From NCBI GenBank assembly GCA_045638085.1, contig JAZUAQ010000111.1, forward strand, positions 1 to 22,068: a stretch of 22,068 bases of DNA, read 5' to 3'. The notes under the pieces are model-generated. The model saw only the letters and a list, made by a program, of their open reading frames with translations. It made no database searches and had not been told where the DNA came from. The stretch's first letter is position 1; each line of letters starts with the position of its first letter. The translations under genes were made by a program, and so were the position numbers. Below are positions 1 through 6,994 of the stretch, piece after piece. Origin of the DNA: SIG459 sp045638085. Its GTDB lineage: Bacteria > Bacillota > Clostridia > Oscillospirales > Oscillospiraceae.

Positions 1-2184
1 CCCCCTACCATAAACCCCAACTGGTACCAAAAACAGGGCAGACCTACGCCTTACCTTACTCCCCCCGACGAGGATGATGTTATTGATTTCAGCATCTTTG
101 AAGGAAAGAGCTTTGAGGAAATCACAAATGACTTCCTTGAAAAGTGGGGCATAGACCCTGAAAGCGTGAGCTTCGGCTATTATAACGTAATAACCGGCGA
201 AGAGCAGTATTATGAGGGCGACAAATATATGGTGGCAGCCAGCGTATATAAAGTGCCTCTCAATATGTATTACACAGAGCAGATTTATAAGGGTGAGATG
301 AGCTGGGATGATACCTACAAGGGCAGCCCCTATCACGCAATTCAGGTCAGCAGTATTATTTCCAGCAACAATGAGCTCAGCGAAGCGCTTCAGAAGGGCG
401 TGGGCGATAATAATGAATACCGCGCAGCCATTGCCTATCTCTTTGATCTAGACCCCGAAACGGTGGAAGAAGAATACTATAATGATGACAACAAATATAC
501 TGCCCGTCAGATAATCGCTTGTCTCAAGAAGCTCTACGGAAACAGAGAGATTTACGAAAATGTTGAAAGATACATGCTTATGGCAGCGCCCAACAGTCAT
601 TTCACCGCTGCTGAGCACCGCTATGTTGCCCCTCATAAATATGGTTACCTCACATATAACGGCCATAACTACTATAACGATGCGGCAATAATCTATACAC
701 CTCATCCCATTCTGCTTGTCATGTTCACAGATAACTGCGCAGGCGGCGCCAATACTCTGACACGCCTCTGCACTCTTATGTGCGACTACAGTGAGTACAC
801 CCGCTATCTCTACGAGGAGGCTGCAAAAGCCACTCCAACGCCCAGCCCAACTCCTGAGGAAACCCCTGAACCCTCCGAGCCTGTAGCAACACCCGAAATC
901 AGCTCCGCTCCCGAGCCCACCGTGGAGATAACTCCGACAGTGGAAATTGAGCCTGAAGAAGATGTAGAAAAAGTCAAAATTTCCGGCAGGCTTGTGCTGC
1001 TTATCATACTTTGTTGCGCTGTTGTGGTTGCGGCTGCAGTGCGTTTTGGCAAATATAAGTCCGTTAAAATAATACTGAGGGGCATTGCCATAATTGTGGC
1101 CTTGTGTGTTATGCTGGCGCTTTTGGGTATATTTGTAAAGGGGACCGGAAGCGAGCTTAACACAGTGTCCACAAATGTATCTGCAGGAATTTCCACAAAA
1201 TACGATGATTTTATAAATAATGCAAAATCCGAAGCATTGGATGGCATTGTTCCTATTAAAAAGATGTATCGTCTGGACAGACAAAATCCCATTGCGCCCG
1301 AACCTGACCAGAATAATTTCGGTGAAACAGATGACCCTGCCGTTGTGGAGGCGCTCCTTGAAAAGGCTTCAGGACTTATAGACGGTCAGAAAATGGTATG
1401 GAACTCCGATATTCAGTTGCGACCCGGCTCAAAGCTGCAGTATTATTATGATGAGACCATCCTTGTTCTCACATGGAAAGAAGTTATTAACCGCGCTGTT
1501 TATACATTTTCCGAGGTGAAAATCGCAGATCCCAGCCAGTTCCGTCGTTATCTTGCGGATAATACATTCGGCTCCAGCGTTCAGTACGCTACCAGCGATA
1601 TGGCGGCAACGGTAAACGCTGTTATGGCAATGAGTGGAGACTTCTATAAGTTCCGCAGCGGCGGTATGGTTGTTCATGAGGGCAGTGTAAAGCGTCTTGA
1701 CGGAGCACTGGTGGATACCTGCTGCATTGACTCTAACGGAGATCTGATCTTTGTTCACAAGGGCGAGATAACCGATCAGGCCACTGCTGAAAAGTTTGTT
1801 CAGGATAATGACATTATTTTCAGCCTTGCCTTTGGTCCGATACTTATCGAAAACGGCGTAAACGTCACCCCTGGCAGCTATGTTTTCGGAGAGATAAATG
1901 ATATTTATGCCCGCGCTGCCATTGGCCAGATGGATTCTCTCCATTATCTCCTTGTGACGGTTAACACCGAAGAACCTACTTATACAAATGCCGCAACCGT
2001 TCGTCAGCTTGGCGATGAACTCGTAAGAAGAGGCGTGCCCAATGCATATACTATGGACGGCGGCCAGACCGCAACAATAGTCGTGAATGACAAAGTTATA
2101 AACTCCGTTGAATTTGGTTTCCAGCGCAATATAAGCGATATTATCTATTTTGCAACTGCGCTGCCCGAGGTAAAAAGCGAATAA
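1..2184 (+). CDS. Membrane-anchored fusion of serine-hydrolase (beta-lactamase-like) and NAGPA phosphodiester glycosidase domains, 5' partial
   Basis: The frame is open from base 1, so the N-terminus lies outside the window; 727 codons are visible and the GTG at 166 is internal. Residues about 50-275 resemble a class A beta-lactamase/penicillin-interacting domain: S-V-Y-K (Ser at nt 241, Lys at nt 250), an S-N-N motif near nt 364-372 and a K-Y-G motif near nt 640. A Pro/Thr/Glu-rich linker (about nt 825-965) follows, then two membrane helices (about nt 990-1045 and 1080-1140) with a short basic loop, so both large domains should face outside. From about nt 1200 the rest is a NAGPA (DUF2233-like) phosphodiester glycosidase domain with S-G-D-F near nt 1632 and D-G-G-Q at 2056-2067. 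The likely substrate is a cell-wall or glycan phosphodiester, which is inference. Domain order matches the split genes at 16375-19274. Domain calls are firm; the reaction is not. Confidence 0.85.
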   Translation, partial: PPTINPNWYQKQGRPTPYLTPPDEDDVIDFSIFEGKSFEEITNDFLEKWGIDPESVSFGYYNVITGEEQYYEGDKYMVAASVYKVPLNMYYTEQIYKGEMSWDDTYKGSPYHAIQVSSIISSNNELSEALQKGVGDNNEYRAAIAYLFDLDPETVEEEYYNDDNKYTARQIIACLKKLYGNREIYENVERYMLMAAPNSHFTAAEHRYVAPHKYGYLTYNGHNYYNDAAIIYTPHPILLVMFTDNCAGGANTLTRLCTLMCDYSEYTRYLYEEAAKATPTPSPTPEETPEPSEPVATPEISSAPEPTVEITPTVEIEPEEDVEKVKISGRLVLLIILCCAVVVAAAVRFGKYKSVKIILRGIAIIVALCVMLALLGIFVKGTGSELNTVSTNVSAGISTKYDDFINNAKSEALDGIVPIKKMYRLDRQNPIAPEPDQNNFGETDDPAVVEALLEKASGLIDGQKMVWNSDIQLRPGSKLQYYYDETILVLTWKEVINRAVYTFSEVKIADPSQFRRYLADNTFGSSVQYATSDMAATVNAVMAMSGDFYKFRSGGMVVHEGSVKRLDGALVDTCCIDSNGDLIFVHKGEITDQATAEKFVQDNDIIFSLAFGPILIENGVNVTPGSYVFGEINDIYARAAIGQMDSLHYLLVTVNTEEPTYTNAATVRQLGDELVRRGVPNAYTMDGGQTATIVVNDKVINSVEFGFQRNISDIIYFATALPEVKSE

Positions 2185-2220
2185 AAAATAAAAGCATCGG
2201 TTCTCCGATGCTTTTATTTT
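2185..2220. terminator. Bidirectional rho-independent terminator
   Basis: A 16-bp perfect stem (arms 2185-2200 and 2205-2220) has a 4-base loop TTCT and A/T flanks that give a U-run on either strand. It lies between the convergent ends of the fusion gene (stop at 2184) and the DUF2383 gene (stop at 2220-2222), so it can serve both. Confidence 0.92.
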
Positions 2221-2654
2221 TATAGATAATCTCTCATGTCAACAGCAAGTTTTTCTTCGATTTTTATAAGCTTTTTGCAAATGTCCTTGCTTCTCTCGTC
2301 TGCAGCAGCATACTGGTTAAGATAGCGGCTGAGACTCTTGATGCCCATGTTGCAGCCGTCTGTAATCAGGTCGGCAATGGTGGCATCGGTGTCCTCAAGC
2401 CCCATCCTGATGCCGGTTTTCATGTGGCTCATGCTTTTTGCCATAAAACCGGGATCCTTGCCATCGTCATGATAGCGATTGAGTGCCTCCTGAATTTCTG
2501 ACTTGAGAGCTTCATGTTCCCGCTTGCAGTCGGAAAGAATACGGCGAAGATCCTTGCGGTGGACTCTGTCTAAAACGTCCTCGATGGAGTCTACACCCAT
2601 TTTAATCCCCGCGTCGCATTCACGCAAAAGCTTTATGGTGTCTTTTTCAATCAT
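2220..2654 (-). CDS. DUF2383 / ferritin-like four-helix-bundle protein
   Basis: A 144-residue all-helical protein. The sequence style (K-M-G-x-D-S-I near residue 18, the T-D-G-C-N-M-G-I-K-S stretch at 98-107, and I-E-E near 132) matches clostridial DUF2383 proteins with a predicted ferritin/hemerythrin-like fold. Glu25, Glu46, His47, Glu87, Asp88 and Glu133/134 could ligate metal, but no metal site is proven. No signal peptide or membrane helix is seen. It is last in the leftward series after DUF2284. Its start ATG (2654) has a strong GGGAGG site 6 nt upstream, and that site is inside the hairpin at 2662-2695. Function unknown; storage of metal or a stress role is a guess. Confidence 0.75.
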   Translation of the reverse strand: MIEKDTIKLLRECDAGIKMGVDSIEDVLDRVHRKDLRRILSDCKREHEALKSEIQEALNRYHDDGKDPGFMAKSMSHMKTGIRMGLEDTDATIADLITDGCNMGIKSLSRYLNQYAAADERSKDICKKLIKIEEKLAVDMRDYL

Positions 2655-2695
2655 AAAAAACCTCCCTTTTTTACTATTGTGCGTAAAAAAGGGAG
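2655..2695 (-). terminator. Terminator-like hairpin that buries the downstream ribosome binding site
   Basis: On the minus strand a 13-bp perfect stem (CTCCCTTTTTTAC pairing with GTAAAAAAGGGAG, 8-base loop) is followed by G and six T. This looks like an intrinsic terminator after the DUF2284 gene. The 3' arm contains most of the GGGAGG Shine-Dalgarno of the DUF2383 gene (minus strand 2666-2661), so read-through RNA would carry a sequestered site. Confidence 0.75.
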
Positions 2696-2713
2696 CTTTA
2701 TTATTTGAAAAAT

Positions 2714-3244
2714 TTAATTAAAAAGAATGCAGCAGGTGTAGGCAATCTTGTCGTCACCGTAATAGTATTTAACTCCGTTGTCCATGCATACTCCACTGAC
2801 GAAAAGTCCGCAGGCCTCCATGGAGGGATAGAGCTTTTCAGGAAAACGGCAGGGAGCGTCGGGATAGGTGCATTTCTCGCAGCGGGTGCATGTGCCTGCG
2901 CTCATTGCAAGGAAGTCCTCACCCTTCTCCCGGAGAATATCCGTGTAGCGCTCAAAACGCTTTTTGTTTTCCTCGGCAACCTCCATCATGGCCTCGAAGT
3001 CATAGGAGTCCTCGCGCTCGCCTACTGTCTGGAGGATAAGACCCTTGCTGAAGGCCTTGCAGCGCTCTTCCCAATAGTCGAGCTCGCCGCAGGCGGGAGG
3101 GCAGGACCAGGTTTTGCCGTAACTCATGCATCTGTCAGCGGCGCACATACTGCGGACATCGCTGAGAAATTTCAGGGTGGATACGTCCAAATTTTCAGCG
3201 GTGGTGAAGCCGCATTCAAGAGCCAGGGTTCTGAAATCTGTCAT
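2714..3244 (-). CDS. DUF2284 cysteine-rich metal-binding protein
   Basis: A 176-residue soluble protein of the DUF2284 family. Eight cysteines fall in two sets: C34-x4-C39-x8-C48-x3-C52, with the family signature Y-G-x-x-W-x-C-P-P, and C119-x2-C122-x2-C125-x6-C132 followed by R-x-P. The second set resembles a ferredoxin 4Fe-4S motif. The chosen ATG (3244) has GGGAGGAAG just upstream and overlaps the stop of the preceding activator gene by 4 nt (ATGA), so translation is probably coupled. An in-frame start 5 codons earlier lacks a fitting site. The coupling suggests a partner in electron supply to the corrinoid activator, which is inference. DUF2284 proteins have no settled biochemical role that I can name. 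Confidence 0.82.
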   Translation of the reverse strand: MTDFRTLALECGFTTAENLDVSTLKFLSDVRSMCAADRCMSYGKTWSCPPACGELDYWEERCKAFSKGLILQTVGEREDSYDFEAMMEVAEENKKRFERYTDILREKGEDFLAMSAGTCTRCEKCTYPDAPCRFPEKLYPSMEACGLFVSGVCMDNGVKYYYGDDKIAYTCCILFN

Positions 3245-4734
3245 AAAACTTCCTCCCATTCGTCAAACATCATTGCGTCAACATACTTGCCGTTGAAAAG
3301 GGCGGAGGAGCTGAGCTCTTCATAAGTGCACTTTTCGTTGATTTTTGTGAGAAGCTCTCTGCCCTCTGCGCAAAGAGCGAGAGCGGCGCCCTTGCCTGCG
3401 CTGTTGCCCACGTGGACAGTCTTGTCCATAAGAGCAGGGGGGAGGAGACCTATGGCGCAGGCGCTGGGGATCTTCATGTAAGCACCGAAGCCGCCTGCAA
3501 TGAGAACGTTTTCAATGTCTTTGTAGCTTTTGCCGCTGCGGCTGAGGAGGGTTTCGATGCCTGCGCGTATGGCGGCCTTTGCAAGCTGAATCTTGCGGAT
3601 GTCCTTTGCGGAGATATATACCTTCTCGCTGAAATTATAGCGCTCAGAGTCCTCCATGCGTCCGGTCTCATCAACTATCTCGTTGCACAGCAGAGCGGCT
3701 ATAGCGTCAATTATACCGCTTCCGCAAATGCTCTCACTTTCACCCTCGCCTATGACGTGGAAAGTGAGGTCGGGGCGAACGGTATCGATGGCGCCGTCCT
3801 TTGCGGGAGAGCCGCATTCGGTCTCCGCACCCTCAAATGCGGGGCCTGCTGCAGTGGCGCAGCAGAGGAAACCTTCGCTGCTGCCGAGAGCCATCTCGCC
3901 GTTAGTGCCAATGTCGATGAAAAGAAGGCTCTTCTCGCTTTTGTAAACTCCGGTGGAGAGAAGGCCCGCGGTAATGTCGCCGCCCACATAGCCGGCAACG
4001 GCGGGGCAGAGATATATCTTTGCGTCGGGAGCCAGTCCGCTGATAAAATCGGAGGCTGCCGTCTCCTCGCCAAAGAGGCTGAGAGGAGTGAAAGGAGCAA
4101 CGCCTATGCCCTCAGGGGAGAGACCTGCAAGAAGATGCTCCATAACGGTATTGGCGGCGATGGAGACATAAGTGATTTTGCTTGTGTCGGGGCACATTGC
4201 CTCCGCCATATCTTTCAGCTGGGCTCTTATCAAGTCACGAAGTTCGACAAGGCCTTCTTCGGTGGAAGCGTGGCGGATGCGGCTTATAACATCGCTGCCG
4301 TAGGCGCGCTGACGGTTCATCTCACCCTTTTTTGCTATGCATTTTCCGCTTTTGAGGTCATAGAGATATGCGGCAACAGTGGTGGTGCCGATATCAACGG
4401 CTAGACCGAGACCTTCTCCTCCTGCGGGAATATCAATTTCGTCGGTAAGAACCTTGCTGCCAACGGCTTCCTCTGTGCTGACGGAAAGCTCACCTGCGGG
4501 ATAGAGGCAGCATGCAAGAACTTCTTCGTTATCATAAAGGCGAATTTCGCCGCTTCTGTCGCGGCAAAGACCGCTGACTGTGACGCTGCACTGGCGGCAG
4601 GTGCCGTTTCCTCCGCAGGGGGCGTCAATGTGTGCGCCGCAGCCGCGGACGGCTTCGAGGAGAGTCTTGCTGCCGGAAGCGGAGATAATTCGCTCCTGAT
4701 CGCCGCTGCTCAAAGTTATTTTATATTCGTTCAT
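3241..4734 (-). CDS. Corrinoid reductive activator: 2Fe-2S ferredoxin domain plus ASKHA/DUF4445 domain (RACo-like)
   Basis: A 497-residue protein. Residues 1-90 form a plant-type 2Fe-2S ferredoxin domain with C40-x5-C46-x2-C49 and a fourth Cys at 75/76. From residue 108 it has the ASKHA fold of corrinoid activators: D-I-G-T-T-T at 114-119, D-I-G-T-N-G-E at 274-280, a G-P-A-F-E-G-A stretch near 297 and A-G-G-F-G-A near 412. The family uses ATP to drive electron transfer that returns inactive Co(II) corrinoid to Co(I). Some relatives, such as RamA, use 4Fe-4S clusters; this one is of the 2Fe-2S type and shorter than characterised RACo. The ATG at 4734 has an AAGGACAGG site. It lies 89 nt after the corrinoid-protein gene, across a terminator hairpin. 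Confidence 0.9.
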   Translation of the reverse strand: MNEYKITLSSGDQERIISASGSKTLLEAVRGCGAHIDAPCGGNGTCRQCSVTVSGLCRDRSGEIRLYDNEEVLACCLYPAGELSVSTEEAVGSKVLTDEIDIPAGGEGLGLAVDIGTTTVAAYLYDLKSGKCIAKKGEMNRQRAYGSDVISRIRHASTEEGLVELRDLIRAQLKDMAEAMCPDTSKITYVSIAANTVMEHLLAGLSPEGIGVAPFTPLSLFGEETAASDFISGLAPDAKIYLCPAVAGYVGGDITAGLLSTGVYKSEKSLLFIDIGTNGEMALGSSEGFLCCATAAGPAFEGAETECGSPAKDGAIDTVRPDLTFHVIGEGESESICGSGIIDAIAALLCNEIVDETGRMEDSERYNFSEKVYISAKDIRKIQLAKAAIRAGIETLLSRSGKSYKDIENVLIAGGFGAYMKIPSACAIGLLPPALMDKTVHVGNSAGKGAALALCAEGRELLTKINEKCTYEELSSSALFNGKYVDAMMFDEWEEVL

Positions 4735-4758
4735 TTTATCAACCTGTCCTTCGGGATA

Positions 4759-4801
4759 ATAAAAATCCCTTGCCCGAGCCTTTGAGGCTGAGGCAAGGGA
4801 T
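4759..4801 (-). terminator. Rho-independent terminator between corrinoid protein and its activator
   Basis: On the minus strand a 10-bp stem (ATCCCTTGCC with GGCAAGGGAT) encloses a 3-nt/3-nt internal loop and a second stem GCCT-CAA-AGGC, followed directly by TTTTTATT. It sits 23 nt after the corrinoid gene stop. I see no good promoter between it and the activator gene, so it may be leaky and set the ratio of the two products. Confidence 0.85.
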
Positions 4802-4823
4802 GCTTTTCTTATGTAAGGGAGAA

Positions 4824-5459
4824 TCAGGCAGTGAGAACCTCTGCAGCCTTCTTGGCAGCGCTTGCGCCGTCAGCGGTGTAGATGTCAGCGCCGATCTGAT
4901 CGCAGAACTCCTGAGTTACGGGAGCGCCGCCGACGAGAACGGTAACCTGATCGCGAACGCCGGCCTCGTTGAGGGCGACAACGACCTTCTCGATAGCAGG
5001 CATGGTGGTGGTCAGAAGAGCGGAGCAGCAAACGAGCTGGCAGTTCTCATTCTTAACAGCCTCAACGAACTTCTCGGGAGCAACGTCAACACCGAGGTCG
5101 ATAACGTCGATGTTCTGGCTTTCCAGCATGAGCTTGACAATGTTCTTGCCGATGTCATGAAGGTCGCCCTGAACGGTGCCGATGCAAGCCTTGCCGATGG
5201 GCTGGCTGCCTTCAGCAGCGAGAAGGGGCTTGATGAGCTCGGTGCCCTTGTTCATTGCGCGTGCAGCGACGAGAACTTCGGGAACGAAAGCTTCGTTGCG
5301 GGTGAAACGGTCGCCGATGATGTTCATACCGTGGAGGAGGCCGTCGTTAAGGATGGTCTGAGCGGAGTAGCCCTGCTCGATAGCCTGGGGAACGAGCTCC
5401 TTGATGATCTTCAGCTTGCCGGACTGTATTGCCTGGGAAATTTCTTCAATAATGGTCAT
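4824..5459 (-). CDS. Corrinoid (cobalamin-binding) methyltransferase protein, MtbC/MttC type
   Basis: A 211-residue cytoplasmic protein with the standard layout of methyltransferase corrinoid proteins: an N-terminal helical cap domain (1-85) and a Rossmann B12-binding domain. The cobalt-ligand motif D-x-H-x-x-G is at residues 99-104 (His101), with a T/S-rich strand near 146-152 and the G-G loop at 177-178. It shuttles a methyl group between a substrate-specific methyltransferase and a second one acting on tetrahydrofolate or CoM. Start ATG 5459 has AAGGAG 8 nt upstream. It follows a PocR-type regulator and precedes a corrinoid activator, but no methyltransferase gene is nearby, so the donor (methylamine, methanol, betaine or aryl ether) cannot be told. 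Confidence 0.93.
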   Translation of the reverse strand: MTIIEEISQAIQSGKLKIIKELVPQAIEQGYSAQTILNDGLLHGMNIIGDRFTRNEAFVPEVLVAARAMNKGTELIKPLLAAEGSQPIGKACIGTVQGDLHDIGKNIVKLMLESQNIDVIDLGVDVAPEKFVEAVKNENCQLVCCSALLTTTMPAIEKVVVALNEAGVRDQVTVLVGGAPVTQEFCDQIGADIYTADGASAAKKAAEVLTA

Positions 5460-5478
5460 GTCGATATCTCCTTGTTTT

Positions 5479-5507
5479 TTTATAATTTACTACTATAGAA
5501 TAGACAA
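5479..5507 (-). promoter_or_regulatory. Candidate sigma-A promoter for the corrinoid protein gene
   Basis: Minus strand TTGTCT (5507-5502), 17-nt spacer, TATAAA (5484-5479). The start of transcription would be only about 15-20 nt before the ATG, leaving a short leader. The surrounding 105-nt gap is A/T-rich, and PocR-type control could act here, though no operator was recognised. Confidence 0.45.
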
Positions 5508-5564
5508 TCTGCAGAAAAATGTATATAACAAATTTATGACTTTTTGTAATTTTTTTATATATGA

Positions 5565-6881
5565 CTATTTCAGACCGTGTTCTTTTTCCGTGTCGATTCG
5601 GCGGGAACGCTTTCTGAATCTGTCGGGTGTTACGCCGGTGAGTTTTTTGAAAACCTTGCAGTAGTAGCTCTGGTCGTTGAAGCCTACCATAGAGCAGATT
5701 TCAGCTATGGATGCGGTGTTGGAAAGGAGGAGGTTTTTGCTCTTTTCAATACGAATGCCGTTGAGGGCTTCCTTGAAGCTTATACCCATCTCGTCCTTGA
5801 ATATGCGGGAGAAATAGGCGGGGGAGTAGCCAACAAGGGCGGCGGCTTCCTCGAGGCTCAGCTTGCGGGAGTGGTTGACTATCATATACTCCTTGACCTT
5901 ATGCATAGCATCGGTGTGTTTAACATCCATCATGTCGAAAACATGGCGCATAAAGCGGCTGAGAGTCCCTGCCAGCCAGTGGGTCAGATCCTCCTGATTG
6001 CGCAGGGTACGCATGTCTTTCATATAGCGGTGGCTGAGATCGAATATCTGACGGGCGTTAGCACCGCCGTTGATTGCAGCTCTGGAGAGAACAACCAAAA
6101 GCTCGGTGACGCGGGTATAAATTTCTTCATTGCCGCTTATGTAGAAAAATATGTGACCCAGAAGCTCGTTGAGGAGACGGGAGGCGGTGATGCTGTCTCC
6201 CTGTGCAATGGCGGTTGCAAGCTCATTTTCCTTTTCGATGGGATATTCCGTTATGGTGTCTCCCGCTTTTAGAGCGGAGATATAGGCGCTGATATAGTTT
6301 TGCTGTTCGTGCTGCTCTCGGAGCATAAAAAGTTCATGGCTGCTGTCGCTGACATAAACGGCATTGGCAAAAAGCTGCCCTGAAAGGGCGTCAAGCCTTT
6401 GGGAAGTTGTCTGCGGGACGGAGGAGAGGATTTCAGCGGCGCGGAGAGTCTGCTCATCGTTCAACTCAAGATCGGTGAAAGCATCGCCTGCCAGAATATC
6501 CTCTGGATCCATGATGAGTGCGGGACCGCCCACAAAAGCGCCGGAATATATACCTGCGGAATGAATGGGAGAGGCGAAAAAGGCCATGCCTATGGGGCAG
6601 AAATATATGTATCTTCCGCCGAAACGTTCGCTCTGACGTGCGGCAAATGGATGAAGTCCGGCGCAGTTGAAGGAGCAGCTGAGATGGCTGCAAAGATTTT
6701 TGCAGGGGGCGCAGGGAGACTCGTCGGGACCGCTTTCGCAAACGGTGCTGCCCTCACTGTCCATAAGAACGCAGCTTATCCCGCTTGTGCTGGCAAAAAA
6801 ACTTGCTGCTTCCGTTGCTGCGGCAATATCAAATTTTGCTTGCTGAATGTCCTTGGCGTTTTTGCTGCTTATATATGCCAT
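5565..6881 (-). CDS. PocR sensory domain / AraC-type transcriptional regulator
   Basis: A 438-residue regulator. Residues about 10-170 match the PocR ligand-binding domain, with a cysteine-rich patch (Cys57, 60, 64, 69, 73, 95) that could bind metal or cluster. A helical middle part follows, then a C-terminal AraC/XylS double helix-turn-helix (about 325-432), including L-S-L-E-E-A-A-x-L-V-G-Y-S and S-I-A-E-I-C-S-M-V-G-F-N-D. PocR domains are known from propanediol/cobalamin control and are common beside corrinoid methyltransferase genes, so it probably activates the corrinoid gene 105 nt downstream. The ATG at 6881 has an AAAGGA site about 9 nt upstream. It is divergent from the N-acetyltransferase gene. 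Confidence 0.9.
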   Translation of the reverse strand: MAYISSKNAKDIQQAKFDIAAATEAASFFASTSGISCVLMDSEGSTVCESGPDESPCAPCKNLCSHLSCSFNCAGLHPFAARQSERFGGRYIYFCPIGMAFFASPIHSAGIYSGAFVGGPALIMDPEDILAGDAFTDLELNDEQTLRAAEILSSVPQTTSQRLDALSGQLFANAVYVSDSSHELFMLREQHEQQNYISAYISALKAGDTITEYPIEKENELATAIAQGDSITASRLLNELLGHIFFYISGNEEIYTRVTELLVVLSRAAINGGANARQIFDLSHRYMKDMRTLRNQEDLTHWLAGTLSRFMRHVFDMMDVKHTDAMHKVKEYMIVNHSRKLSLEEAAALVGYSPAYFSRIFKDEMGISFKEALNGIRIEKSKNLLLSNTASIAEICSMVGFNDQSYYCKVFKKLTGVTPDRFRKRSRRIDTEKEHGLK

Positions 6882-6928
6882 TTGCTCAGATCCTTTGCAA
6901 AACGAAAAATTTTTATAAAATCATAAAT

Positions 6929-6957
6929 ATTTTATATACAAATGCCACGGGAGTCAA
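6929..6957 (-). promoter_or_regulatory. Promoter for the PocR-AraC regulator gene
   Basis: Minus strand TTGACT (6957-6952), 17-nt spacer, TAAAAT (6934-6929). Spacing is ideal, with five of six consensus bases in each element. The start of transcription would be about 40 nt before the ATG. Confidence 0.65.
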
Positions 6958-6963
6958 TATAAT
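6935..6963 (+). promoter_or_regulatory. Promoter for the N-acetyltransferase gene, overlapping the opposite promoter
   Basis: Plus strand TATACA (6935-6940), 17-nt spacer, perfect TATAAT (6958-6963). The -35 is weak (4 of 6). It occupies the same 35 bp as the minus-strand promoter, so the two probably exclude each other. Confidence 0.5.
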
Positions 6964-6994
6964 AATGACAATAGAAAAAATGTGAGGGATAGCC

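Noticed and set aside
448..1292. Two long minus-strand frames inside the fusion gene
   Set aside because: Both lie opposite well-supported hydrolase and linker coding sequence and show no family features.
5460..5564. Possible cobalamin riboswitch before the corrinoid gene
   Set aside because: The gap is only 105 nt, is A/T-rich, and has no B12-box-like sequence or multi-stem structure.
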